NCBI GenBank assembly: GCA_001804785.1
Contig: MHBG01000005.1
Location: forward strand, 1 to 64,000
From: Lentisphaerae bacterium GWF2_45_14
GTDB lineage: Bacteria > Verrucomicrobiota > Lentisphaeria > Victivallales > GWF2-45-14
DNA length: 64,000 bases
Direction: 5' to 3'
Under the pieces are notes generated by a model. That model had not been told where the DNA came from and did no database searches. It worked only from the letters and a program-made list of their open reading frames with translations. A program made the translations under genes and the position numbers. Shown here piece by piece: positions 48,886 through 59,123 of the stretch. Each line of letters begins with the position of its first letter. Positions within the stretch are counted from its first letter, which is position 1.

Positions 48886-49002
48886 TTAACCTTGTCTCTG
48901 TTTATGGCGCGGATTTCGTGAGCATATAACCCTTGTATAGCCGTTCCTCTTGATAATCTGGCAGTGTTCGCATCTGCGCTTAATGGAAGCTCTGACCTTC
49001 AT
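48886..49002 (-). CDS. rpmJ: 50S ribosomal protein L36
   Basis: Own translation of the reverse strand: [38 protein letters not shown]; below the ORF-track length cutoff. Confidence 0.96.
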   Translation of the reverse strand: MKVRASIKRRCEHCQIIKRNGYTRVICSRNPRHKQRQG

Positions 49003-49167
49003 TTTTTTCCTCAAAATTTTAAGTTGTAATCATATAAAATAAACAACCGGTCAATCAGTAGAACGGCTGGTTTTCAGACATACAGAGCACATAAAGTATA
49101 TGCCGCTGGCGTAGAATCAAGAAAATAAATAAATTTTTTTATATTTTTTTGCAATTATCGGGGGCTT

Positions 49168-50895
49168 TCATCTAATCGAGCAGTCAAAGATTGTAACGTT
49201 CATGAACTCCGGACCAGGGCTTTTGAGCTCCCGCCAGTGCCTTACATCTATCGACCTCATCGCCTCTGCAAGGTCTTTGTCGCTTATCTTTCGATACCGG
49301 TTGGAGAGGATGAGGCTGACATTCCTTATTCCTTTTGCCTTCAACAGCCTCAGCGCGCCGGCCAGTGTCTTTTCAGGAGATGCGCCCGCCAGCATGAACT
49401 TTTTACCGAAGAAGAGGCACGCGGCGTCTTCCGGAACCCAGAAAATGTCCGTAATAACAAATTCTGAGTTCATTTTTTTCAGGTGTTCAATAATCTGAGC
49501 CGAGCTTTCCTTCTTCAAGTTCAGCGCGTACATCCCCGTTATTTGAATCAGGGCTGAGGAAATGAACAGCAATGCTGTAGCGTATTTCATCAGCGGACTT
49601 ATTTTTCGCCGCAGGAATTTAAACGAGGCAAAGGTCAGTACCGCCAGAAGCGGAACGATAAAGAGAAAATGCCGGGGGCCCCAGATTATTCCGATATCCT
49701 TCTGGTTCAAGGCAAGAGGGGTCATGACGCAATAAGCCGCGGAAATAATCATCATCAGTCTCAGCGCGGGATTTTTCATCGCCCACAGCTTTCTGCCGTA
49801 AACAAGAAGTACTATAAGGAAGGGAAGGAAAGGAAGAAGCGCCTGTGTGAAAATCGTGGAAAAAACAATGTCCGGAGTCCTGATGAGTATTATCACGTTC
49901 ACGAGCGACGCCAGCGCAGCGGCGGGAATTATGGACAACGGCATGGCGTCTCTTATTCTTCCGCGCGGCACTACGAGAGCGATGGTCGCCGCGATAAACG
50001 GGAAGAGCAGCATGCCGTAGAAGGCGCCGCCCACGCGCCAGTCGGGAGTGAACCTTAGAAAATAAACATAGAAATTCATGATTTTGGACATTATTATTTG
50101 AGAGAACGGCATATTGTTCTCCATTGAGCTGTAGGTTTGAAAATGCGAACCCAGCACGTGGCCCCATTCGAGATACTGGAATACCCAGAGGGGCACCATT
50201 CCGGCACTAAAACCCAGAGATATGAAAACGCAGGCTTTCTTGTCACGCGCCTGGAAAAGAAGTCCTGCGAATAACGCTACGAAAAGGATATAGCCTTCTT
50301 CTCTTAAGACCGTTGAAAGTGCAAGAATAAGCCCGGCGGCAATGAAAGGAAGCGAAGTCTTCCTCTTTCTGCGTAGCGGCTTAATGCATATGAGGATGGC
50401 AAGCGTGGCAAGCGCTACGGCAGGCGTTTCCTCCCAGAACACCATGCCGTAGAACAGTATAGGCGTAAGCAGGACTGCCGCCAGAGGCCCGATGATATTC
50501 CAGCGTTTGAGTCCGCTTGAACGGAAGAGCAGCGCGCTAAGTCCGGCGATAAGCGCAGCCGAAAGCGCAGGAATAATATAAAGGCCGAAAAATCCGAAAA
50601 ATCTGTAAAAGGGCGCGGATATCAGAGGGAAGCAGGGCGGATAGAATGAAAAGATTTTTCCGTCTTTTTTCATGAAGTGATGTCCGCCGTAAGGGAAATA
50701 GTTCATGTCAGGGTCGACATCATGCGCCGGATAGTCTATGTTGAGTTTTCCCGTCCTGAGAAAATTTTCGGTTTGAATAAATTTATTGCCGCAGTCGCTT
50801 ATCCAGAAGGAGTCTCTGTGCATGAACGATATTGCCGCAAGGCATATTGATGCGGCAATGATGAAAGGAATAAAAAAGTTTTCCCCGTTTTTCAT
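49168..50895 (-). CDS. multi-pass membrane protein, PMT/ArnT-like glycosyltransferase family
   Basis: About 10+ TM segments; FWISDCGNKFIQTENFLRTGKLNIDYPAHDVDPDMNYFP...FSFYPPCFPLISAPFYRFFG loop typical of GT-C proteins. Confidence 0.65.
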   Translation of the reverse strand: MKNGENFFIPFIIAASICLAAISFMHRDSFWISDCGNKFIQTENFLRTGKLNIDYPAHDVDPDMNYFPYGGHHFMKKDGKIFSFYPPCFPLISAPFYRFFGFFGLYIIPALSAALIAGLSALLFRSSGLKRWNIIGPLAAVLLTPILFYGMVFWEETPAVALATLAILICIKPLRRKRKTSLPFIAAGLILALSTVLREEGYILFVALFAGLLFQARDKKACVFISLGFSAGMVPLWVFQYLEWGHVLGSHFQTYSSMENNMPFSQIIMSKIMNFYVYFLRFTPDWRVGGAFYGMLLFPFIAATIALVVPRGRIRDAMPLSIIPAAALASLVNVIILIRTPDIVFSTIFTQALLPFLPFLIVLLVYGRKLWAMKNPALRLMMIISAAYCVMTPLALNQKDIGIIWGPRHFLFIVPLLAVLTFASFKFLRRKISPLMKYATALLFISSALIQITGMYALNLKKESSAQIIEHLKKMNSEFVITDIFWVPEDAACLFFGKKFMLAGASPEKTLAGALRLLKAKGIRNVSLILSNRYRKISDKDLAEAMRSIDVRHWRELKSPGPEFMNVTIFDCSIR

Positions 50896-53048
50896 AATGA
50901 TTTTATTTTCTTCATTTTGGTTATATTTTTCTGTATATATTTGTGGAAATCCGTTACATCGGCAAGTTCAGGCGGAGACTGACTGAAGCGTAAGGCATAA
51001 TACTTTTCAACGGCCTCGTGAGCGCCGAGTCCGGAAGGCTGGAGCGAGGCCCATTCGCCGAGGGGGACTGTCGTTTTTCTTCTTATGCGGCTGATCCTGG
51101 TGATTTCCTTTTCGAATTTTCTGAAATCTTTTATCACCATAGACGTATGCGGATGGACGCGGGGCACTTTTTTCCCTTTGTGTTTTCTCTTTACGAAAAA
51201 GAATACCAGTGATGATATGATTAGAATTGAGGCGAAGGCCCTCGGGGGGCCGGACATGAAGTCAAATAAGAGTCCGAAAATACCCGATACCGTTCCGATG
51301 ATGGCCTGCGCAAAATATCCCCTGCGCATGTCGGCGAACATTTTTTGCCATATCTGTGAAATCAAATCTGTCCACCTGTCGAATGTTCCCCATTTGTTTT
51401 GTCCGGCAGGTATTCCTGATGGCGGGGTTGGTTCCGCGAGAATCCAGCGGTTAAGGTCGCGCGGATATGCCTCCACCCATGCGTGTGCGTTTCCGAGCCT
51501 TGCCGCATAGTATCGGCCCGACGGATGCGCTTCGTCGCATATGATGCCTGTTACGTAGCGTGCAGGGATTCCATATTCTCGGAGAAGCATCACGAGTGAT
51601 GACGCGAAGAGTTCGCAGTGCCCCTTTTTTGTTTTCGAGAGAAAATGTGAGACTGGGTCGGATTTTCTGGAGTTTTCCTGTTTGAGTGAGTACTCATAAT
51701 TTTTCAGCAGATAGTCTGTGAGTATCGCTATTGCCTCGGAATCTTTGAGTTTTGACTTATCCCTTTTTTTTATGGCTTTTTCAAGTATGCGTCCGGTTTC
51801 ATCTTTTAGACTGTCTGGTGTCTCCAGATATTTGGGGTAGAACGGGTTCGATGGATTTTCGCATGCCGAGTCCTGGCTGTAGGAAGATGTCTTGCATGTG
51901 TAGCCGCCGTCTCTCTGCCATGATTCGGGTATGAGGGTGCCGTCGGGGCTGATGCTGAGTTTTTCGGAGATTATGTCCACTTCGGAGCTTGAGCCGGGGA
52001 CGGGGATGATGTTGCCGATGGAGTTTCCGCACGGGTATATGCTTACGGCGTATTCAGCTTTCTGCTGTTTTTCTGAGATATAAAATGTTGAGAATGAGAG
52101 TGCTCCTGACTTGTGATCCACGCTGAGAGGCTCGGATTTTTCCTCATCGGGCTCGCTCCATTCTCCGGCGTCGTAATGGGTGTATGCTCTTCCGCGCAGG
52201 TAGCCGGGCGGTTTGAGGGCTGCGGCTCGGAGGATGATCGTGTCGAACTTTTCTTGCATGTTGTCAGGCAAGGGGATATTGAGGTTCACATTTTTATCGA
52301 AGGTTACTCTTGCGCCGGCGTCCTTTTTTTTCATTCCCATCCGCAGGAAATAGAGTTCGTATTGTTTGAGATTGTTTTCGTATCGCATGTAAAGCTTGAA
52401 GCCCCCCCAGCAGATAAAAGGCATTATAATCAGTGCCGCGGCCGTGACCAAGGATTTAGTGATGGTGAAGGGTCTTTCCGATTTCTGGAGCCTGGGCCGG
52501 GAGATGTTCAGGGCCCACAGTGTGAAGATGATCTGGAAACCCAGTATGAGCGCGAAAAATGTCTGGGGATATTCTCTTATTTCCGAGATAAAGAATGTCA
52601 TGTTCTTATTTATGAACTTGTAGCTTATTATTTCGCCGCTTAAGAGGTTGGCGGCCAAGGCCATCGAGATGCACGCACCCCTGCTCTCGGGGCCGCTGCG
52701 GAAAAATGCGGACATTGCCGCGAGATATATCAGGAAGGGTGCGCTTATATTTGCCTGGAGAAGCCCACTTATAAGTCCCATGCGTTGAGGATCCATCTTC
52801 ACTACAAGGTCGCCTCCGGCGGCGAGCGCCAGAGCGGTGAGCGCAGCATATATGATGGACCGGTCGCTATATCTGACGCTTTTTGGAACTATCAGTGATG
52901 TGATAAGTATCAATAAGGTAACGACTAATATGTGAGGGAGGTCCGAAGCGTAGGCGAAGAGCACTGCGGAAGGCGTGACGATGAGTCCGCAAAGAAGTAC
53001 GGATGACCTGGATTTTTTTTCAGAGTTGTTCAAGGCAGGTCTGTTCAT
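50892..53048 (-). CDS. transglutaminase-like (TgpA/DUF3488-type) membrane protein
   Basis: N-terminal TM block; SHFLSKTKKGHCELFASSLVMLLREYGIPARYVTGIICDEAHPSGRYYAARLGNAHAWVEAYP (Cys-His-Asp transglutaminase core). Confidence 0.9.
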   Translation of the reverse strand: MNRPALNNSEKKSRSSVLLCGLIVTPSAVLFAYASDLPHILVVTLLILITSLIVPKSVRYSDRSIIYAALTALALAAGGDLVVKMDPQRMGLISGLLQANISAPFLIYLAAMSAFFRSGPESRGACISMALAANLLSGEIISYKFINKNMTFFISEIREYPQTFFALILGFQIIFTLWALNISRPRLQKSERPFTITKSLVTAAALIIMPFICWGGFKLYMRYENNLKQYELYFLRMGMKKKDAGARVTFDKNVNLNIPLPDNMQEKFDTIILRAAALKPPGYLRGRAYTHYDAGEWSEPDEEKSEPLSVDHKSGALSFSTFYISEKQQKAEYAVSIYPCGNSIGNIIPVPGSSSEVDIISEKLSISPDGTLIPESWQRDGGYTCKTSSYSQDSACENPSNPFYPKYLETPDSLKDETGRILEKAIKKRDKSKLKDSEAIAILTDYLLKNYEYSLKQENSRKSDPVSHFLSKTKKGHCELFASSLVMLLREYGIPARYVTGIICDEAHPSGRYYAARLGNAHAWVEAYPRDLNRWILAEPTPPSGIPAGQNKWGTFDRWTDLISQIWQKMFADMRRGYFAQAIIGTVSGIFGLLFDFMSGPPRAFASILIISSLVFFFVKRKHKGKKVPRVHPHTSMVIKDFRKFEKEITRISRIRRKTTVPLGEWASLQPSGLGAHEAVEKYYALRFSQSPPELADVTDFHKYIQKNITKMKKIKSL

Positions 53049-54397
53049 AATTTTTTTACGCGTCCTTCGAGTATGTCGCGTGCGCTCAGCCGCACCGGTC
53101 TTTCAACTCCAGGTTCGTATTCTGAAGCAGTCGCGGCGCCCTCATCGTTCAGGACTATGGTCTTTACGCTGACCCCGAACGATTTGAGATCATTTATAAA
53201 ACTGCCTCTTTCCTCGTCCATCTTAAGCAGTATTATAACAACGCTTCCGATTCCGGCTATTTCGGACATTACGGAGGGCGAGAGTTTTCGTATTGCGTTT
53301 GACGCGCATGGTTTCAGGCATGCAAGAATGTCGAGGATGTTGTCGAAGTATGCCAAGCTTCGGCCTCCCTGAAAGTGATATATCTCAGGGCCGGCCGCAA
53401 AAATATCAACAACAAAATCACCCCTGGCAAGGAAGTCCGAAAGGGCGGCCGTTAGCGATATGGCTGCCTCGAAACTGTCCGATGTCTTTCGTTTTTTGAA
53501 CGGGTGGCGCAGTGGCCTTTCCTTTTCCATGAATGTATCGGTTATTATCGCTATTCTAGTCAGGTGCTCTTCCTGAAACTCCCTTACGATGAGCTCGCCC
53601 GCCCTCGCAGAACTGGGCCAGTGGATGTACTTTGTCTCGTCGCCGTCTCTGAATTCTCTGCATCCGTGGAACTCCATAGACTCACCGACCTTCGAGATCA
53701 TTGACGTACCGTGCGGCTGGTACTTTCTTCCCGATGGAAGCTCCAGTGAGTCAAGGGCAGTAAATGCCGGGTACACCGTGAGCAGGTTATGCTCTTTTGA
53801 TGCGCAATTCCACCTGAAAATGCAGAAAGGGAAGGCGGTGTCAAGTATCGGCGAGGGTATCTTTATGCGTCCTCTTTTCGAGGGCATGAACCATGTTTCG
53901 AGATATGTCGTGCTTCGAGGCGGCAGACAGTCGGTCGATGCGCAGTCTTTCAGCGGAGCCAGTCCTTTTATATTGAATCCGAGGTCTACCGAAACATTCC
54001 ATGCTGGCAGCATGCGTTTGTTGAATATCTCGTAGCGCACCCTGAACGGTGCTCCAGTCCGCACTCGCTCGGGCATACTTCTACGGAATCCGGCTTTTGG
54101 ACGAAACAGCAGTCCGACCACAAAGTCTGTCGCGAATATTCCGGCGACCGTGAAAAAGAGAAGCCTGACAGTCGAATCTATGGCAATAAGATTGTAGCCT
54201 GTTATGACTGCGAGGAGTACAAACATCATTCTCCCCGGCAGCGTCATAAGTCTTCCCGCCCAAGCGCTTGTCCAGAAGACCACAAGGAGTGTTCTTGACT
54301 TGTAATGGTAGTTGAGGAAGGGCGGTGTTTCCACCCATTCGGGGCCTTCCACGAATTTATTCCGGAACTTTCGTATTTTTTCGATGATGTGGTGCAT
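53045..54397 (-). CDS. DUF58 domain-containing protein
   Basis: VGESMEFHGCREFRDGDETKYIHWPSSARAGELIVREFQEE is the DUF58 core motif; two N-terminal TMs. Confidence 0.92.
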   Translation of the reverse strand: MHHIIEKIRKFRNKFVEGPEWVETPPFLNYHYKSRTLLVVFWTSAWAGRLMTLPGRMMFVLLAVITGYNLIAIDSTVRLLFFTVAGIFATDFVVGLLFRPKAGFRRSMPERVRTGAPFRVRYEIFNKRMLPAWNVSVDLGFNIKGLAPLKDCASTDCLPPRSTTYLETWFMPSKRGRIKIPSPILDTAFPFCIFRWNCASKEHNLLTVYPAFTALDSLELPSGRKYQPHGTSMISKVGESMEFHGCREFRDGDETKYIHWPSSARAGELIVREFQEEHLTRIAIITDTFMEKERPLRHPFKKRKTSDSFEAAISLTAALSDFLARGDFVVDIFAAGPEIYHFQGGRSLAYFDNILDILACLKPCASNAIRKLSPSVMSEIAGIGSVVIILLKMDEERGSFINDLKSFGVSVKTIVLNDEGAATASEYEPGVERPVRLSARDILEGRVKKL

Positions 54398-55398
54398 CAG
54401 GCGGGAACTTCCGTCCTGTCTATAATGTCTTCTACTACCGAAGCGCTTGTAACACCGGAATATTTTTCCTTGTTCTCAAGCATGATTCTGTGCGCGAGCG
54501 TGATTACGGAAAGCCTCTTCACGTCGTCAGGGATAACAAAGCTTCTATTGTTTATATATGCTCTTGACTGTGAACACCTTGAGAGGGTGAGTAAGGCCCT
54601 GGGGCTTGCGCCCAGTTTTATCCTGGGGTCGTTTCTGGTACTGTTGATGAGTCTGACCATGTATGCGGCGACGGACTTTTCGATCTCTATTTTGCAGACC
54701 TCGTCCTGAATGGCCGTAATGTCATCGCAGCTTAATACGGGACTTATTTCATGGATGGGATCTTTTTCCTTTCGCGAATAGAGAATTTCCATTTCGTGCT
54801 CCTCGCTGGGGTAACCGAGCGAGAGCTGCATTGCGAAACGGTCGAGCTGCGCCTCGGGCAGGGGATAGGTTCCGTGATATTCAACGGGATTTTCTGTGGC
54901 AATCACGAGAAAGGGCCTTGCGAGATGCATTGTTTTGCCGTCTATCGAGACCTGACGCTCGTTCATAGCCTCGAGAAGAGCTGATTGTGTCCTCGGCGAG
55001 GCCCTGTTTATTTCGTCGGCGAGCAGGATATTGGTAAAGATAGGACCCTTGCGGAAGTGGAATTCGCTGTCTTTTGGGTTGAATATTGAAGAACCGATAA
55101 TATCTGACGGCAGCATGTCCGGCGTGAATTGGATTCTTGAAAACTCTCCGCTTATGGAAAGTGCCAGCGCTTTCGCCAGTGTTGTCTTGCCGACTCCCGG
55201 CACGTCCTCCATCAGAACGTTGCCGCCCGCGTACATCGCTGTTATCAGTGACTCTATTACCTCGTCTTTTCCAAAAATCGTTCGTGAGAGGTTCTGTTTG
55301 AGTGCCTCGATTTTTTTTCTGAGCATTGGAGGGCCCCGCCTTTTTCCGTTATTAACTTCCATGCTAATATAATCCCTCAAAACGAACAGACAATCCAT
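54397..55398 (-). CDS. MoxR family AAA ATPase
   Basis: GGNVLMEDVPGVGKTTLAKALA; ILLADEINRASPRTQSALLEAMNERQVSIDG; NPVEYHGTYPLPEAQLDRF. A later ATG (GKRRGPPMLRKK) may be the true start. Confidence 0.94.
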   Translation of the reverse strand: MDCLFVLRDYISMEVNNGKRRGPPMLRKKIEALKQNLSRTIFGKDEVIESLITAMYAGGNVLMEDVPGVGKTTLAKALALSISGEFSRIQFTPDMLPSDIIGSSIFNPKDSEFHFRKGPIFTNILLADEINRASPRTQSALLEAMNERQVSIDGKTMHLARPFLVIATENPVEYHGTYPLPEAQLDRFAMQLSLGYPSEEHEMEILYSRKEKDPIHEISPVLSCDDITAIQDEVCKIEIEKSVAAYMVRLINSTRNDPRIKLGASPRALLTLSRCSQSRAYINNRSFVIPDDVKRLSVITLAHRIMLENKEKYSGVTSASVVEDIIDRTEVPA

Positions 55399-55454
55399 AA
55401 AGCATTCCCCCCCCCTATGGATGGAAAAATGCGCCTCTTCCCGTGATGCAAGGT

Positions 55455-56072
55455 CTAGATATACGGGTTGCCTGATTTTTCATCGGCGACGGTGGTCGAG
55501 GGGCCGTGTCCGGGATATATAATCGTGTCCTGGGGGAGTGTCATTATTTTTTCATTTATTGATTTGATGAGTGCGTTCTGGTCGCCGCCGGGCAGGTCGG
55601 TGCGCCCGACTGAGTACATGAAGATAGTGTCGCCTGCGAAAAGGGTATTCATATCCTTGAAGTAGAAGCAGCAACCGCCTTTTGAGTGGCCAGGCGTGTG
55701 GATTATTGTGAAGTCGTCAGTATCTGGAGCGGGGGCGGGTTCCGGCAGGTCTTTTGCGGCGGGGACGAAGGGTGTCAGGTTATTGTCCGGACTCTTGTAG
55801 AGAGGTATATCATCTTTATGGATAAATACTTTTGATATTCCGAGCAGATTCATAGTTTCTCTGATTCCGCTGATATGGTCAACGTGTCCATGTGTGAGAA
55901 GAATCATGGTTTCGGGTGCGTTGAACTCCTTTGCCGCCTTTGCTATCTCGTCTGCGTCACCGCCGGGGTCGATGATGTAAAGCGTTCCGCTCTTGCCTGT
56001 TGCGAGGTAGCAGTTTACTTCGAGCATTCCGACAGGGAGCGTGTAGATTCTGTCGCTTATTTTTCTTGCCAT
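55455..56072 (-). CDS. MBL-fold metallo-hydrolase (glyoxalase II-like)
   Basis: ILLTHGHVDHISGI; HTPGHSKGGCCFYF; LFAGDTIF; YPGHGPSTTVADEKSGNPYI. Confidence 0.93.
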   Translation of the reverse strand: MARKISDRIYTLPVGMLEVNCYLATGKSGTLYIIDPGGDADEIAKAAKEFNAPETMILLTHGHVDHISGIRETMNLLGISKVFIHKDDIPLYKSPDNNLTPFVPAAKDLPEPAPAPDTDDFTIIHTPGHSKGGCCFYFKDMNTLFAGDTIFMYSVGRTDLPGGDQNALIKSINEKIMTLPQDTIIYPGHGPSTTVADEKSGNPYI

Positions 56073-56085
56073 AACTGAATTCCTT

Positions 56086-57396
56086 TTATTTTGCGAGTCT
56101 TATTCGTGGGTCGGCCCATGCGTATGCTATGTCGGTAATGAGATTTATAAATATAAAAAGGAAGGCACTTATTATCACAAGTGCCTTCAGCATCTGTATA
56201 TCGGCGTTCATGAGAGCGTTGATTCCCGCGTAGCCGAGACCTGGGATGAGAAAGAAACTTTCAAGTAGGAGGCTCCCCGTAAAAAGGAAGGGAAGTGTAG
56301 TCGATGCCCTCGTAAGTATCGGTACCATCGCGTTTTTCAGCAGATGACGCGAGTAGACGGAAAACGGCGAGCATCCCTTTGCCACAGCGGTCCTCAGATA
56401 TTCCTTGTTCAGCTCGTTTATGAAGACTGTTCTGTAAAAGCGGACGCTTCCGCCAAGCCCGCTTACGATACCGGTTATCACGGGAAGGAAGAGGAAGGTT
56501 ATTCCGCCCCATCCGCAGACGGGGAAGATATTGAAGTAATACCCCAGATACCACTGTGCCGCTATTATGAGGACGAGAAAGCTTATGCTCATTCCGGCGA
56601 CTGAAAGCAGGACGATTGTCCTGTCGGTCCAGCTGTTTCTGAAAGCCGTTGAAATCAGCGCCAGTATTATACCGATTATCATCTCGCCGAAGAATATCGG
56701 AAGCATGAGCGCGAGCGAAGGCCAGAGCCCGCGCCATAGTACGCGGTTGACGGGTTCCTTCGTGACGAGTGTTCTTCCAAAATCAAAAAGCTGTATGTAC
56801 GGGAACTCCCCTTTGAACGAGACTATTTCCTGTATTGCGGAAAGGAACTGGCTGTCGAACGCCGAGTCCTGCGCCCGTAAAAATGCCACTTCAGAAATTT
56901 TCGCATTGCCTTCCGGTGACATGATTTCTACGGTTTCGGCGGAACTTTCCAGCGGCGCCAGTATTTCAGTTTCCGAAGGACTGAAAAAGCTTCTGCCGTT
57001 TACGCTTATCGTTCCCTTAAATTTTATCCGTGACGCGATTGAAATATTATTCATTTTGAAATTCCGCCGAAAGATGATTTTCCCCTCTTTTTCAAGCGCA
57101 ATATATTTATTTTCGAGCGTGTAAGGATTGATTAACTGTATGCCTGGGAAATCCTTTTTTTCTGAAAAATCGGCGGAACAGAATATCTCAGTCTTGCGCC
57201 AGTGCCCCCAGAAGAGCGGTTTGTCGCTGCCGATGGCGGTGCGGAGGTCTTCGACTTCGCGGGGCAGCGGATTTTTCCCGAGCATCGCGGCGGCCGGGTC
57301 GCCGGAGGAAAGACGGAAGAGCGCGAAGGTGAGTATTATCACTCCCGCCATTATAAAAAATGAGTACAGAGTCCTTTTGACTATATAGCCTAGCAT
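56086..57396 (-). CDS. ABC transporter permease, OppB/DppB family, with large insertion
   Basis: MLGYIVKRTLYSFFIMAGVIILTFALFRLSSGDPAAAMLG; C-terminal EYLRTAVAKGCSPFSVYSRHLLKNAMVPILT; about 140 aa non-canonical insert. Confidence 0.88.
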   Translation of the reverse strand: MLGYIVKRTLYSFFIMAGVIILTFALFRLSSGDPAAAMLGKNPLPREVEDLRTAIGSDKPLFWGHWRKTEIFCSADFSEKKDFPGIQLINPYTLENKYIALEKEGKIIFRRNFKMNNISIASRIKFKGTISVNGRSFFSPSETEILAPLESSAETVEIMSPEGNAKISEVAFLRAQDSAFDSQFLSAIQEIVSFKGEFPYIQLFDFGRTLVTKEPVNRVLWRGLWPSLALMLPIFFGEMIIGIILALISTAFRNSWTDRTIVLLSVAGMSISFLVLIIAAQWYLGYYFNIFPVCGWGGITFLFLPVITGIVSGLGGSVRFYRTVFINELNKEYLRTAVAKGCSPFSVYSRHLLKNAMVPILTRASTTLPFLFTGSLLLESFFLIPGLGYAGINALMNADIQMLKALVIISAFLFIFINLITDIAYAWADPRIRLAK

Positions 57397-57556
57397 CGTA
57401 TTCCTTACCTTTTTCCGGAAAAAGTAAGTTATCACTGCAAATTATATTTATCAAAGCCCGGAAGATTTAACATTAAACTAATAGTCTCCTCATAATCGGG
57501 ATATTGAATTTTGAGATAATTCACTGATATTAAAACTTATAAAATAGGAGCATGAT

Positions 57557-58903
57557 ATGCTAAAGAATTCTTTGATATTTGTTTCCATCGCGTTTCTTGC
57601 CGGATTTACCGCTCTTGCCACGGAAGAAATTCACATTGGTGCCCTTATTCCCGAAAAGGGTGTGCTGGAAAAAGAGGGGAAACTTGTCAGGATTGCCCTC
57701 GAACGAGCTAAGGAAAATATTAACGAACGCTTTCAGCAGCGGGATGAATACAAGGTTTATCTCTCATGCGAGGGAACTGACCCCGATACACCCGCCTCTG
57801 CGCTTGAAAAGCTTAAGGCATTGAAGAGTAAGGGTGTAAATGTCGTCGTCGGTCCAGCTACGGATGCCGAACTTGCTGCTGTTAAGGATTTTGCCGACAA
57901 GGAAAAAATAATACTCATAAGCTATGGCTGCACTTCTATGGCTTATGCCGTTGCGGACGATAACATCTTTAGAGTACTTCCCGATGACTGTTCGCCATCC
58001 GCCGGATTGTCGAAGCAGATTTCCACAGACAAGGTGGCAGCCGTTATCATATTGGAGAAGGGCGACGCCTTCGGCAAGGCCCTCGGCGGCGTGCTGAAGG
58101 AATCGCTCGGCAAATCCAAATGCAAAGTCATTGAAGAAATACAATATTCGCCTGATCTTAAAGACATTTCGACTGTTCTCGCGGAACTCGAGAAGAAAGT
58201 GGCGGAAGTTTCAAAAAAATACGGCGAAGGCAAGCTTGCCGTGGTCGTGGCAGCCGCATCCGGAATCCTCTGTCAGGGTGCGTCATGTTCGGTATCCTGC
58301 GATATAAATACTGTCAAGTGCGAAAATCTCTCCATTTTGAAGGAGGCCGCTAAATTTCCAGTTTTTTCGAAGGTCAGATGGTACCTTGCATCTTCTCCGG
58401 ACGAAAAATGCGTCAACATGGTGAATGAGGACAAGGCCCTCGCCGACTTCCTTGTCAGAAGCAGACTCCTCTATCCGGAAATAATATTCAATGAGACTGA
58501 CGAATTTCTTGAACTGCGCACGGAGTTGAAGAAGGCCGCGTCCGGCGAAAGTCTTTCCGCCTATCCCTTCGCGGCATATGATGCCCTCGGGCTTGCGGTC
58601 GATGTAACTAAAAACTGCATAGCCTCCGGCAGAACAGAGTTTCGTTGTCTCAAGGAAGATCTCGGATCAAGAGCAAGGTTCTCCCACGGCATAACCGGTT
58701 TTGCCGAGCTCAATGAAAAAGGCGACAGGGTTGCAGGCGATGTTGATTTTATGCAGTTGATGGCAACCGGTTCTTCATTTGAATGGGTGCCGGTCTCCAG
58801 ATACTTTGCTTCCGGCGACACATGTTTTTCTCTTGAAAAAACGCCCGATGAGAGACCCAAAGCCACCCCTCTCAAAGATAATAAAATGTTCCCCGTAAAG
58901 TAA
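57557..58903 (+). CDS. periplasmic binding protein (LivK / Peripla_BP_6 type)
   Basis: Signal peptide; EIHIGALIPEKGVLEKEGKLVRIALERAKENIN...LKSKGVNVVVGPATDAELAAVKDFADKEKIILISYGCTS. Confidence 0.8.
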   Translation: MLKNSLIFVSIAFLAGFTALATEEIHIGALIPEKGVLEKEGKLVRIALERAKENINERFQQRDEYKVYLSCEGTDPDTPASALEKLKALKSKGVNVVVGPATDAELAAVKDFADKEKIILISYGCTSMAYAVADDNIFRVLPDDCSPSAGLSKQISTDKVAAVIILEKGDAFGKALGGVLKESLGKSKCKVIEEIQYSPDLKDISTVLAELEKKVAEVSKKYGEGKLAVVVAAASGILCQGASCSVSCDINTVKCENLSILKEAAKFPVFSKVRWYLASSPDEKCVNMVNEDKALADFLVRSRLLYPEIIFNETDEFLELRTELKKAASGESLSAYPFAAYDALGLAVDVTKNCIASGRTEFRCLKEDLGSRARFSHGITGFAELNEKGDRVAGDVDFMQLMATGSSFEWVPVSRYFASGDTCFSLEKTPDERPKATPLKDNKMFPVK

Positions 58904-58918
58904 ATACAACGCTTTTTC

Positions 58919-58957
58919 AAAGTCCGCGAAGTTAAATATTCTTCCGCGGACTTTTTT
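58919..58957 (+). terminator. Rho-independent terminator after the binding-protein gene
   Basis: AAAGTCCGCGAAgttaaatattcTTCCGCGGACTTTTTTT stem-loop plus T-run. Confidence 0.85.
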
Positions 58958-59123
58958 TATTTAAACGGCCATTTTTTTGCAGCCAAATCCGGAGATTCGG
59001 AGTCGCTTCTTCAAATCCGCGGTTCGCGTCTTCATTGATTTTTTTGCAAAATGGTTATAAAAAAGGCTTTTGGATGCTATCTTAAGTGCCTTTTGCAGAA
59101 TGTAAATACAAGGAGCCTTTCAG

